This document shows positions 1 to 8,359 of a stretch of 64,000 bases of DNA, in pieces. The notes below the pieces were generated by a model, which saw nothing but the letters and a program-made list of their open reading frames with translations, was not told the DNA's origin and ran no database searches. The DNA is from Bacillus_AB infantis_B (lineage in GTDB: Bacteria > Bacillota > Bacilli > Bacillales > Cytobacillaceae): assembly GCF_008180445.1 (NCBI RefSeq), contig NZ_VTER01000005.1, forward strand, positions 266,124-330,123. The letters run 5' to 3'. Within the stretch, counting starts at the first letter, position 1, and every line of letters begins with the position of its first letter. Made by a program: the position numbers and the translations under genes.

Positions 1-388
1 TGCTGAAAGAAAACAAGGCATAACCATCTTTATAATAGTCGTCTACCGTCCCCTGGTCAGCCATCTCTAGCGGAGCCTTGATATCGATCACATCATCCAG
101 CCACATGACATCAGATACCCCGTCAATCGCGGCCAGCTTTTCTTTGAAAGCCAGAGCTTCCTGTATGGTCATGTCCCGCATCATCACCCGGTTCGTCGGG
201 ACATTTCCTTCAAATTCCCGCTCCATTACATCCATGGCTTTCGTCGACTGCGCGTCCTCCGGCAGATATTCCTTCATATCATAGTTCACCGACACAGTGA
301 ACTGCGCCAGGGCGCAAAGCACAGTCAAGACCGCAAACGTTATGGCAACGGCTTTTTTATGTTTAAGTATTCGTGCAGCAATATTGAT
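1..388 (-). CDS. MMPL/RND-family transporter, N-terminal part (cut by window start)
   Basis: Leftward reading frame open from about 388 to the window edge. The translation has an N-terminal membrane helix (KKAVAITFAVLTVLCALAQF) followed by an extracytoplasmic segment with the MMPL-like phrase NYDMKEYLPEDAQSTKAM. MMPL proteins are proton-driven exporters of lipids or drugs with two RND halves; only the first is started here. It diverges from a TetR gene, the usual local-repressor arrangement. The start is odd: a GTG at 398 with a good GAGAGGG ribosome site is one base out of frame with the conserved coding frame, and the in-frame codons nearest the site are ATC (388) or ATT (382). So there is either a rare start codon or a one-base frameshift at the N-terminus. 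Family assignment is fairly secure, start is not. Confidence 0.72.
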   Translation of the reverse strand, partial: MNIAARILKHKKAVAITFAVLTVLCALAQFTVSVNYDMKEYLPEDAQSTKAMDVMEREFEGNVPTNRVMMRDMTIQEALAFKEKLAAIDGVSDVMWLDDVIDIKAPLEMADQGTVDDYYKDGYALFSFS

Positions 389-431
389 GCGTGTTCACCC
401 TCTCTTGCCCTTTTTTTCTATACACTTTATC

Positions 432-460
432 ATTATATAAACACGGTGTTGCCTATTCAA
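432..460 (-). promoter_or_regulatory. Sigma-A promoter of the MMPL gene with operator-like palindrome
   Basis: On the minus strand, TTGAAT (455-460) and TATAAT (432-437) are separated by exactly 17 bp. The spacer holds the dyad AACAC-C-GTGTT (440-450), well placed for repression by the divergently encoded TetR protein. The promoter match is seen directly; the TetR link is inference. Confidence 0.6.
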
Positions 461-541
461 CGAACAGTTCTTTAACTTCCGTGGTATTCCCGACACAATG
501 CTTAAAAGTGTTGGAAAACGCAAAAAGAAAGGAATCTGGTT

Positions 542-1111
542 ATGACCTCTCCCAAAATGGACCGGCGCAAAAAATATACAATAATGGTATTGAAAGACAG
601 CCTCATGAAGCTATTGAAGGACAAGCAGATCTCCTATATCACCGTCAAAGAAATCTGCAGTCTCGCCGACATCAACCGCTCCACATTTTATTCCCACTAC
701 ACCGACCAATATGACCTCCTGGACACCATCGAAGACGAAATCATCCAGGACATGCAGGGCTATATGAGCCAGTACAACTTCGAAAAAGAAGACCAGGCCC
801 TCCAAATGATCGAAAAACTGCTCGAATACTTCGCCAGCAAACACGAAGTATGCACCACCCTCCTCAACGAAAAAACAAACACAACCTTCGAAACAAAAGT
901 CATAAAGTTCGCCCACCAGGTCTTCATGACCAGCTGGCTCGCCGACACCGCGTACGATGAAAACCTTTCTGAATACCTCAGCACCTTCATCATCAGCGGC
1001 AGCATCCATGCGATAAAGAAATGGCTCAATAATGGAATGGACCATACTCCGAGGGAGATGGCGGAGATTATTAACGGGGTGATTAATCGGGGGTTGTTGG
1101 GGGTGCGGTGA
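542..1111 (+). CDS. TetR/AcrR-family transcriptional regulator
   Basis: 189 aa. Residues about 10-60 form the TetR helix-turn-helix (ITVKEICSLADINRSTFYSHYTDQYDLL). The C-terminal half resembles the DhaS/TetR_C_7-type ligand domain. A ribosome site (AAAGGA) lies about 9 nt before the ATG. It is divergent from the MMPL exporter, so it most likely represses that gene and is relieved by an exporter substrate. The ligand cannot be read from sequence. The 3' end runs into a GC-rich stretch and then a REPIN copy. Confidence 0.85.
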   Translation: MTSPKMDRRKKYTIMVLKDSLMKLLKDKQISYITVKEICSLADINRSTFYSHYTDQYDLLDTIEDEIIQDMQGYMSQYNFEKEDQALQMIEKLLEYFASKHEVCTTLLNEKTNTTFETKVIKFAHQVFMTSWLADTAYDENLSEYLSTFIISGSIHAIKKWLNNGMDHTPREMAEIINGVINRGLLGVR

Positions 1112-1134
1112 GGTGGGAGGGGCGGTTTTTTTGG

Positions 1135-1207
1135 GGGCCAGGGGGTTGGGCCAGGGGGTCAGGTCCCTTGGCTCGGTTTGAGCCAGGGGGTCTGTCCCCT
1201 TGGCTCA
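1135..1207 (+). repeat. REPIN copy 1
   Basis: Imperfect left part, then two dyad units; the spacer reads ggtttgagcc, without the usual A-run. The terminal TCA (1205-1207) is, on the minus strand, the TGA stop of the frame-corrected Nudix gene. Confidence 0.8.
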
Positions 1208-1647
1208 AAACACCTCAGCAAAAAACGCCTTACTCTCCCCATGCGCCAGCCGCTCCAGGACCTCATCCCTCCTAACAAATTCAACTTCATTAATCTCGCT
1301 GTCCTCTGCCTTCAAATCAGACTATCCCCCACATACTCAACAACAAACATCACCGTTTCCTGCCGGCTCCAGCCTGTTTTCTCAGCAAACTCCTTATCAA
1401 AATTAAAACAGATCTTTTCCTCCAGCTGCCTTATAATCCGATATTCAGCAGATCCTGTTTCCTCTGCCAGCTCTCTTAAGATTGCGGCCTTAAGATCTTC
1501 ATCGCTATCCTCGACCCCGCCCTTAGGGAAATCCCACTCCCCTTTCATATGTCCTTCCGAAGGTTTTAAAGCACTTCTTTTAACCTTATGAACCAAAAGG
1601 TATTCCTCTCCCTGGAATACGATGGCCCCAACAGCATTTCTAATCAT
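1205..1647 (-). pseudogene. Nudix hydrolase, frameshifted near the C-terminus
   Basis: The intact part (1312-1647, 111 aa) starts MIRNAVGAIVFQ with an AAGGAG site 9 nt upstream. It carries a perfect Nudix box, G-x5-E-x7-RELAEETGS, so the metal-binding catalytic motif is present. The frame stops at 1312, but a neighbouring frame continues DLKAEDSEINEVEF...AFFAEVF to a TGA at 1205, giving a normal length of about 147 aa if one base is restored near 1315. It is either a one-base deletion in this strain or a sequence error. Nudix enzymes hydrolyse nucleoside diphosphates linked to X; the substrate is unknown. Confidence 0.75.
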
Positions 1648-1665
1648 TCGGCATTCTCCTTATTT

Positions 1666-1732
1666 GAGCCACAGGGACAGACCCCCTGGCCCAGTTTCAA
1701 AAAAGAGCCAAGGGGTCTGTCCCCCTGGCTCA
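1666..1732 (+). repeat. REPIN copy 2
   Basis: Canonical two-unit copy. The left unit has loop ACAGA, the spacer is gtttcaaaaaa, the right unit has loop TCTGT. On the minus strand the right unit folds as GAGCCA...TGGCTC followed by TTTTTTG, a textbook intrinsic terminator directly after the TGA (1730-1732) of the sigma/anti-sigma fusion gene. Confidence 0.9.
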
Positions 1733-3748
1733 TTTATCCAGCTTTACATGTATAACATTATCCAATTTTCTGGTTGTGCTGTATCCGAAGATTTCCAGGT
1801 TTTTAGGGATTATGTTGTCCCCTGGTATTTCTATTTTTTCGACAGTAATATAATGACGGGGATTTTCGAGTTCCATATAGACGGCATTCGTTAATTCGTT
1901 CATGTCGTATTCTTCGCCATTCTCATCAACAAAGATTCCTTCAGAACTCATATTCATGGATTGATTGTCGCCTTCTTCTGTCATGATGTTGAAGTATAGC
2001 GACTCATACGCCCGATTCTTGATTTCATAATTGCTGATGGCTATTGTAGTAGGCCGTCCGATGTCCATCTCTTCAATTGTGATTGTGCTGCCGGCATAAT
2101 CAAAGGTTTGCGGGTATGTTTTTGAAGCATCGAGGGCAATGGTTTTATAATCATTTATGGATAGATAGGCCCTATTAAAGTGAATTTCCACTTCATCTGT
2201 TTCAGTTTCGAATATAGGGTCAAAGTATGACTGGTAGCTATCCCATGAACCTGCTGCATAGCCGCCGCCATATGGATTCACCTTCAGCTTTTTGCCGTTC
2301 ATTTTCAGATGGACAAAATCAATCATGTCTATCCTTTTCTCTTCCTGTTCGTTTTTGATAATATATTGCAGAACGGTTGATGTTGGCGCAATGATCAGTT
2401 TTTCCAGCTGAACAGGGATTCCTTCAATATTTACTATGTCTTTCATTGGATACTCTGTTGAAGGCAGTTTGGTTACAGGCACTTTTATATTCCAGTCTCC
2501 CCTTTTAACAGCAGGGGCAGAGGAATCACCCATGATTCTAGCTAATTTTGATACTTCAAGATTGAGCATCCCGCTATCCCCTTTAAGCGGCGGCAGGCTG
2601 ACTTTTCCATGGAAGACATTCTGCTTTTTCTTATTTAATTCTGAATCCGGGTCAGGGGGCAGGTATTGGGGATAGATATCCGTACTTAAGACCTTCCGTT
2701 CATCCTTCACAGAAACACCATCACCATAATTAATAACATATTGTTTGTTTTCCTTTGTATCTTCTATCTCATAAAAAAGCAGCGTCTGAAACTCATCAGC
2801 AATCACGCTCTTAATCTTGATTTTAACCCCATTACTCTCCGCTTCAAGGTTCAGCCTTTCACCCAGGTCTGCCTTGAGAAAAGCCCGCAGCTCCGGGTCT
2901 TCCTCTGTCCACTTATAATAAACGTCAGCAAAAGCTCCTGTAAAAAATCCGGTACACATAACTAAAGCAAAGACGCCCGCAGCAATAAAAGTTCTTCTAT
3001 TGCGCTTACCAATCTTTTGCTGCCTGCCTTTTTCCGTCTCACCAATACGTTCCTTGACGCCCTCCATAAACCCGGGCGGCATCTGAAATTCCTCAAGAGT
3101 TTCCGTAAACTGCAATATCACTTCCTGAAAAGAAGCCAAATCCGCCTGGCACTTCTGGCAGTGGTACACATGCTTTTCAAACTCAATCTTCTCTGGCCTT
3201 TCGAGGTTTCTTTCGAGGTAATCCAAGTAAAACCTCTGATACTCCGGGCAGCCATTGAATTGTTCCCCTCGAATCTGCTTTTCTCTTAAAGAATGGATTC
3301 CGGCAGCCAGCAGATCCTTCATTTGTTCTTGCGAAATCTGAAGCAGACCGGCTGTTTCATCTATCGATAGTCCTTTAATATAGGTAAAAATTAGAGCTTC
3401 TCTCTCCTGCCCGTTCAACTGGCCAAGAGTCTGGAATAGCTCATCATGCTGGCCGCCTTCTTGTGAGATCTCGGTGATTTTTGCGGCCGCAAGCTCCCTG
3501 CATTTATGTATAAAAGTTGCTGTCACCCTTGCCTCGAATGACAATTTGCTTTTTACTTTAGGAAAATCCTTTTGTACTTCCAGAATGGACTGGTAAAAGA
3601 GCTCTTCCAGCTGCTGCTCATTCCTAAGATAAGACCAGCCAAGCACATAAAGAGACCGCTGATGCTTCTCGAACCAATGAACAATCGACTCTAAATCATT
3701 TTGAATAATATTTGGTAAACCAGCATTCACTTTATTTGGGATGATCAA
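1730..3748 (-). CDS. Sigma-70-like / zinc anti-sigma / DUF4179 membrane fusion protein (paralogue 1)
   Basis: 672 aa in one frame. Residues 20-90 look like a diverged sigma region 2, and 110-158 a sigma region 4 helix-turn-helix (LNGQEREALIFTYIKGLS...). Residues 165-215 hold a ZAS-type zinc site, H193-x3-C197-x2-C200. A single membrane helix follows at about 252-274, then a 400-residue outer domain of DUF4179 type. ECF sigma factors and zinc anti-sigmas are normally separate proteins; here both are joined and tethered to the membrane. Release of the N-terminus by proteolysis, or loss of true sigma activity, are both possible. Starts at TTG (3748) after GGGGGGAAC; the tandem paralogue uses ATG at the equivalent spot. 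Confidence 0.75.
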   Translation of the reverse strand: MIIPNKVNAGLPNIIQNDLESIVHWFEKHQRSLYVLGWSYLRNEQQLEELFYQSILEVQKDFPKVKSKLSFEARVTATFIHKCRELAAAKITEISQEGGQHDELFQTLGQLNGQEREALIFTYIKGLSIDETAGLLQISQEQMKDLLAAGIHSLREKQIRGEQFNGCPEYQRFYLDYLERNLERPEKIEFEKHVYHCQKCQADLASFQEVILQFTETLEEFQMPPGFMEGVKERIGETEKGRQQKIGKRNRRTFIAAGVFALVMCTGFFTGAFADVYYKWTEEDPELRAFLKADLGERLNLEAESNGVKIKIKSVIADEFQTLLFYEIEDTKENKQYVINYGDGVSVKDERKVLSTDIYPQYLPPDPDSELNKKKQNVFHGKVSLPPLKGDSGMLNLEVSKLARIMGDSSAPAVKRGDWNIKVPVTKLPSTEYPMKDIVNIEGIPVQLEKLIIAPTSTVLQYIIKNEQEEKRIDMIDFVHLKMNGKKLKVNPYGGGYAAGSWDSYQSYFDPIFETETDEVEIHFNRAYLSINDYKTIALDASKTYPQTFDYAGSTITIEEMDIGRPTTIAISNYEIKNRAYESLYFNIMTEEGDNQSMNMSSEGIFVDENGEEYDMNELTNAVYMELENPRHYITVEKIEIPGDNIIPKNLEIFGYSTTRKLDNVIHVKLDK

Positions 3749-3786
3749 CTTGTTCCCCCCTTTATTTCCTAATTATACCTGCTAGT

Positions 3787-3853
3787 GAGCCATGGGGACA
3801 GACCCCCTGGCCCAATCTCAAAAAAGAGCCAAGGGACCTGTCCCCTTGGCTCA
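3787..3853 (+). repeat. REPIN copy 3
   Basis: Canonical two-unit copy with left loop ACAGA, A6 spacer, right loop CCTGT. TCA at 3851-3853 is the TGA stop of the second fusion gene. It fills the gap between the two tandem paralogues. Confidence 0.9.
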
Positions 3854-5893
3854 ATTCAGCAAAATCTCAAAAACGTCATCCAGATATTTCGTTGCTCTAT
3901 ACCCATAGATCTCAAGTGCTTTGGGTATCACATTTTTTTCATGTATCTTGATGCTTTCTACTGTAGTCAGATAACGAGGTGTCTTAAGTTTTTCAAAATC
4001 AGAAGGTGTTATTTTAGTCATATCATGTTCTTTTCCATTTTTATCAACGAGGACACCCTCAGTTCCAATCTCGATTGAAATATCTTCTTCTTTCTCAGGT
4101 ACAATATTAATATTAAGCGAGTCATATGCTCGATCTTTGACATCATGATTGCTTATGACGATAGTGGTTGGATGCCCAATTTGAAACTTGTCGATCGAGA
4201 TGGTGCTGCCCGCATATTCGAAAGTTTGAGGATATTCTTTTTCAGCGTCCAGTTTAACAACTTTATCATCTTGAAAAGATAAATACGCCATATCCAAATA
4301 AATCTTAAACTGGTCTGTTTTCTTTTCAAATAGAGGTTCAAATTGTGCTTGGTAAGCATAATCTGAGCTGGTCATGCCGCCATATAGGTCAGATTTCAAT
4401 TTCTTATTATTAACTTCCAGCTGATCAAAATTAATGCTATTTAACCGTTTTTCGGGCAAGTTATTTCTGATTCCATAATTTAGAATGGTTGATGTTGGTG
4501 CAAGGGTCAGCTTATTCAGCCAAACGGTAACCCCCTCAACAACAATTTCTTCATCCATCTCATACTCGGTGGAAGGAAGTTTGCTGACAGGAATTTCAAA
4601 GTTCCACTTTCCTTTTTCATAACCTGCGTTCCCATAAGAATTAAACGCGTTCTGAACAGAGGAAACATCCGGTAACCTCAGTAACTGATCAATATTTAAT
4701 TTGATTGTCCCGCTATCCTCTTTGAGTGGCCTCAGACTCATTTTTCCATGATAAACGCTCTGTTCCTTCCTGTTTAAATCCGACTCCAAGTCAGGAGGCT
4801 CGTACTCAGGATAGAATTGCTCACTCATGATTTTCCTTTCATCTACAACAGTAACCCCATCTTCATAGTCTATCCAATATTGATTGCTTTCCTTCATATC
4901 TTCAATTTCATAAAAAACAAGCGTCTGAAACTCATCAGCAATCACACTCTTAATTTTTATCCTTACCCCGTTATTCTCTGCTTCCAAGTTCAGCCTTTGA
5001 CCAAGGCCTTCCTGCAAAAAAGCACGCAGTTCCGGATCTTCTTCTGTCCAGGAATAATAAACCTTCGCATATGCCCCTGTAAAAAATCCGGTACACACAA
5101 CTAAAACAAAGATGCTCGCAGCAGTAAAAGCAATTCTATTCCATCTGCCAGCCTTTTGCTGCCTGTGTTTTTCTGTTTCAGCAATACGCTCGCTGATGCC
5201 CTCTATAAATCCGGCCGGCACTTGGAATTCCTCAAGGGTTTCCGCAAGCTGTAATGTCACTTCCTGAAAAGAAGCCAGATCACCCTGACAGTCCAGGCAA
5301 TGATAAATATGCTTTTCGAAATCAATCTTTAGCGGTCTGTCCATGTTCCGCCCAAGATAATCTAAGTAAAACTTTTGGTACTCCACACAGCCATTAAAAT
5401 GCTCCCCATGCCTAAGTCCATTTCTGAGCGACTGGATTCCAGAAACCAGCAGCTCCTTTACCTCTATAACGGAAAGCTGAAGAAGGCTGGCTGTTTCCTC
5501 AGCAGACAGTCCCCTTAAATAGGTAAAAACAAGTGCTTCTCTCTCTTGCCCATTTAACTGATTAAGCGCGTTGAATAATTCCCGATGCACATCACTTTCC
5601 TCTGAAGCTTCTAAACTCACGGTTGCAGCAAGCTCCCGGCACTTATGTATAAAAACCTTTGTTACCCATGTATCAAATGTTGTTTTGCTTTTTATTTTTG
5701 GAAAATCCTTCTGTGCTTTTAATATAGTCTGGTAGAAAAGCTCTTCCAAATGCTGCTGATTCCTAAGATAAGACCAGCCTAATATGTAAAGAGACCGCTG
5801 ATGCTTCTCGAACCAATCAACAATTGACAGAAAATCGTTTCTACTAATATCCTCAGGTAAATCAGCATTCACTTTATTTGGGATGATCAACAT
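3851..5893 (-). CDS. Sigma-70-like / zinc anti-sigma / DUF4179 membrane fusion protein (paralogue 2)
   Basis: 680 aa, alignable end to end with the adjacent 672-aa protein. It has the same order: sigma region 2-like, sigma region 4-like (LNGQEREALVFTYLRGLSAEETASLLQ), ZAS motif (HIYHCLDCQ), one membrane helix (FTAASIFVLVVCTGFFTGAYA) and a DUF4179 exterior domain. The outer domains have diverged more than the N-terminal parts, which suggests tandem duplication followed by change in what is sensed. Start ATG at 5893 follows GGGGGGAACA. Being upstream on the same strand, it could be co-transcribed with paralogue 1 only if RNA polymerase reads through the intervening REPIN terminator. Confidence 0.75.
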   Translation of the reverse strand: MLIIPNKVNADLPEDISRNDFLSIVDWFEKHQRSLYILGWSYLRNQQHLEELFYQTILKAQKDFPKIKSKTTFDTWVTKVFIHKCRELAATVSLEASEESDVHRELFNALNQLNGQEREALVFTYLRGLSAEETASLLQLSVIEVKELLVSGIQSLRNGLRHGEHFNGCVEYQKFYLDYLGRNMDRPLKIDFEKHIYHCLDCQGDLASFQEVTLQLAETLEEFQVPAGFIEGISERIAETEKHRQQKAGRWNRIAFTAASIFVLVVCTGFFTGAYAKVYYSWTEEDPELRAFLQEGLGQRLNLEAENNGVRIKIKSVIADEFQTLVFYEIEDMKESNQYWIDYEDGVTVVDERKIMSEQFYPEYEPPDLESDLNRKEQSVYHGKMSLRPLKEDSGTIKLNIDQLLRLPDVSSVQNAFNSYGNAGYEKGKWNFEIPVSKLPSTEYEMDEEIVVEGVTVWLNKLTLAPTSTILNYGIRNNLPEKRLNSINFDQLEVNNKKLKSDLYGGMTSSDYAYQAQFEPLFEKKTDQFKIYLDMAYLSFQDDKVVKLDAEKEYPQTFEYAGSTISIDKFQIGHPTTIVISNHDVKDRAYDSLNINIVPEKEEDISIEIGTEGVLVDKNGKEHDMTKITPSDFEKLKTPRYLTTVESIKIHEKNVIPKALEIYGYRATKYLDDVFEILLN

Positions 5894-5928
5894 GTTCCCC
5901 CCTCTATTTCCTAATTATACCTGTTAGT

Positions 5929-6044
5929 GAACCGAGGGGACAGACCCCCTTGCCCAATCTCAAAGACCAGGGGGAGAGAGCCGCCGGGACAGACCCCCTT
6001 GCCCAATCTAAAAAAAGAGCCAAGGGACCTGTCCCCTTGGCTCA
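5929..6044 (+). repeat. REPIN copy 4 (three units)
   Basis: Two left-type units in tandem (both with ACAGACCCCCTTGCCCA) before the A7 spacer and the right unit. TCA 6042-6044 is the stop of degV. Confidence 0.88.
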
Positions 6045-6893
6045 CTCTTCTAATCCCGCCACCCCAAAACCACCGGCGCCAGAGTGGGTGGAGATCATGC
6101 CGCCTGCTTGAATCCACTTAACGTTTTTGAATCCAGCTTCTTCGGCGATTTCGTCCATCCGCTTCTTGATGTTTTCATCAAGGCCGATTGAGTAAATGAA
6201 GTAAAGCTGCTCTCTGTCGATCTTGTAATCATTTAAATAATCCTGCATCATTTTTTCAGCCACAGTGCTCATCTTTCCGCGGTATTTTTTCGTTGAGACG
6301 AGCTTTCCGTCTACCAATTCTATGCAAGGTTTTATTTTTAAAAGTGTCCCGCCAAGGTACGCCATATTGCTTACGCGCCCGCCCGCTCTTAAGAAATCCA
6401 GGCTGCCCGGGATGAAAGCCAGCCTGGACTTTGGCACGATGCTTTCAATTTTACCAACCAGGGCTGCAGGATCAATGCCAGGTTCCTGTTCCAGCTGTTC
6501 TGCTGCGTAAATGACAACGGCAGCCAATCCGCCTGTCACATTCAGTGCATCGATCAGGAATAGATCTTCAAACTCTTCCGCTGCGATTACGGCATTCTGA
6601 AAAGAAGAAGAAGCTTTGCTTGTATATCCAATATGGATAATGATGCAATCCGGATAATCCTCTCTTATCTTCGCAAAAAACTCCTCGTATTCATAAGAGT
6701 TCGTTGACGTCGTGGAAGGGATCTTTTTCGTCCGTGCATAATAATCATAAATATCTTCAACCGGCAGATGGCCATCCAAATAATCCTTCCCATCCATTAC
6801 GATGTGCATCGGAACCACCTGAACGTTATACCTTTCAGTTAAATCAGCCGGCAAATCAGCGCCGCTTTCAGTCGTGAGAATGATCTTTTTCAC
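6042..6893 (-). CDS. DegV-family fatty-acid-binding protein
   Basis: 283 aa, normal length for DegV/FakB proteins. The N-terminus (ILTTESGADLPADLTERYNVQVVPMHI) and the TSTNSYEYEEFF segment are family hallmarks; the GYTSKASSSFQNA stretch matches the fatty-acid carboxylate-binding region. Characterised members present a bound fatty acid to the kinase FakA for phosphorylation and entry into phospholipid synthesis. No FakA gene is in the window. The stop codon is supplied by the adjoining REPIN. Confidence 0.88.
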   Translation of the reverse strand: MKKIILTTESGADLPADLTERYNVQVVPMHIVMDGKDYLDGHLPVEDIYDYYARTKKIPSTTSTNSYEYEEFFAKIREDYPDCIIIHIGYTSKASSSFQNAVIAAEEFEDLFLIDALNVTGGLAAVVIYAAEQLEQEPGIDPAALVGKIESIVPKSRLAFIPGSLDFLRAGGRVSNMAYLGGTLLKIKPCIELVDGKLVSTKKYRGKMSTVAEKMMQDYLNDYKIDREQLYFIYSIGLDENIKKRMDEIAEEAGFKNVKWIQAGGMISTHSGAGGFGVAGLEE

Positions 6894-6912
6894 TTATTTC
6901 GCCTCCTAGTTA

Positions 6913-6979
6913 GAAGCCATGGGGACAGACCCCCTGGCCCAGTCTCAAAACGGGCCAAGGGACCTGTCCCCATGGCTCA
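6913..6979 (+). repeat. REPIN copy 5
   Basis: Two units. The spacer caaaacgggcc has a C/G interruption shared with copies 6-8, a local sub-type. TCA 6977-6979 is the stop of the next leftward gene. Confidence 0.88.
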
Positions 6980-7489
6980 TTCCAGATTATTGATTGAAAG
7001 AATCATAGTCTTATAATGCCTTTGTTTTTGGGTCAAGGTTATTTCTGGATCATCATCTTCTTCTATTAAATGGGCATATTCTACACTCTGCCCGTTTTCC
7101 ATCGCAGTATAGTATTTGCTATATAAGACTTCCAGCAGAGATTCATATTGATATAAGGATTCTGACACAATAAAATCCTGCTGCCTATTTGCCTGATACA
7201 CAAAAATCTCAGAATCAAACTCTTCTCTTGTGATATATAGTTCTTTCTTATATTCGAATAAGAAAAAGTTCATTCTCTCTGTATACAAAATCATGCACTT
7301 TCTGATTGCCCTGGTTAACCTATTCATTTCTCGGTCGTATTCAGAAGTAGAGAAAACCATTCCTGTTTTCCCCGCTCTCTTGCAAGCCTTGCAAATATGC
7401 TGCCTGTGGCCCTTCCCGCTAAACTTTTCATTAGGCTTATCCATGCCGCATCCTATGCAAAAATGCCCGTGCTTTTTCTTCTTTCCCAA
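6977..7489 (-). CDS. Hypothetical protein with N-terminal Cys4 zinc ribbon
   Basis: 170 aa. The start region contains two CxxC pairs (CIGC at about 12-15, CKAC at about 33-36) spaced like a treble-clef or zinc-ribbon site. The remainder is acidic and helical with no recognised catalytic motif. TTG start at 7489 with AAGGAG 9 nt upstream. It lies 25 bp downstream of another zinc-ribbon gene and probably shares its transcript. Function not recognised. Confidence 0.65.
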   Translation of the reverse strand: MGKKKKHGHFCIGCGMDKPNEKFSGKGHRQHICKACKRAGKTGMVFSTSEYDREMNRLTRAIRKCMILYTERMNFFLFEYKKELYITREEFDSEIFVYQANRQQDFIVSESLYQYESLLEVLYSKYYTAMENGQSVEYAHLIEEDDDPEITLTQKQRHYKTMILSINNLE

Positions 7490-7514
7490 TTGCTATTGCT
7501 CCTTATCTACAATC

Positions 7515-8273
7515 CTAATGCTCCCTATCGAAAAACTTTTCCAACTCGCGTGATTCCCGGCATCCGCTGCACCTCTTCGGAAATGCAAAACCCTTCTGTT
7601 TAAAAAATTGCTGTTCACCGATAGAAAAAGTGAATCTATCTCCGCACTCATAGCATTTTAATAGAAGATCTTGAGGAGCTGAACCTAATAAAGCTTCATC
7701 CAGTATCCTTTTTCGTTCCTTGGCTGCCTTGCCATCCTCCTGCTTATTATCTTCGAGCAGATTAATGGTTTCCCTAATTGCGGCGCGGACTTTTTTATAT
7801 TCATTTTTTTCCCATAACCGCAAGTAAGGGATAAATTCTTTGTTTCCGGATTCCTTGATTTTTTCCAACATCAAAAGGATCATCCCGCGGTTCCGATCCT
7901 TTAAATACAGCATATCCGGTTCCAGTACTCCCTGGTGGATCCAGTCCTTCCATTCATAGATCAGTTCATCGGCCATCTGGTCAGCTTCAATCAGCCAGCC
8001 CCTCTCCGTAAACACAATCATCGGGAGTTTCCCCTGATACTCTATATCCAGAAAGTCATGGTCCAGCATCCAGTCAATTTTCCCCATCACTTCTTCCAGC
8101 TTTTCTGCCCGGTAATAACCGTAAACAGGGGACTTGTCCACTCCAAGCTTCAGCACCTTTTTCTCTTTTGAACCCTTCAAAATCTTGGCAAGAAGTGTCC
8201 TGCCTCCCTGAAGAATGATTTCATCTGCGCCCCTCAAAATAGCTTTTATTTCGCCATGAGATAAATCTGGCAT
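7515..8273 (-). CDS. RQC-type winged-helix protein with C-terminal zinc ribbon
   Basis: 252 aa from ATG 8273, chosen because AAGGAG sits about 11 nt before it; an ATG at 8300 lies inside a REPIN and has no ribosome site. Residues about 60-110 resemble the RQC winged-helix (LPMIVFTERGWLIE...), as in the RQC-minor DNA-binding families. The C-terminus carries CYECGDRF...CSGC, a zinc ribbon. A role in nucleic-acid binding is inferred; no helicase domain is present. Pairs with the small zinc-ribbon gene downstream. Confidence 0.6.
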   Translation of the reverse strand: MPDLSHGEIKAILRGADEIILQGGRTLLAKILKGSKEKKVLKLGVDKSPVYGYYRAEKLEEVMGKIDWMLDHDFLDIEYQGKLPMIVFTERGWLIEADQMADELIYEWKDWIHQGVLEPDMLYLKDRNRGMILLMLEKIKESGNKEFIPYLRLWEKNEYKKVRAAIRETINLLEDNKQEDGKAAKERKRILDEALLGSAPQDLLLKCYECGDRFTFSIGEQQFFKQKGFAFPKRCSGCRESRELEKFFDREH

Positions 8274-8293
8274 ATGAATGACAACTCCTTTTT

Positions 8294-8359
8294 GAGCCAT
8301 GGGGACAGACCCCCTGGCCCACTTTCAAAACGAGCCAAGGGACCTGTCCCCCTGGCGCA
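8294..8359 (+). repeat. REPIN copy 6
   Basis: Two units with the caaaacgagcc spacer. The DUF1835 gene reads into the right unit and stops in the spacer (TGA complement at 8325-8327). Confidence 0.87.

Noticed and set aside
611..1045. Long antisense frame opposite the TetR gene
   Set aside because: Shadow of the real gene: no ribosome site and no protein-like motif.
5911..6121. Many short frames across the window encoding peptides such as SQGDRPLGSF or GQTPWPSFKKSQGTCPLGS
   Set aside because: They are translations of the REPIN in its six frames, not a conserved peptide family; no ribosome sites or independent genes.
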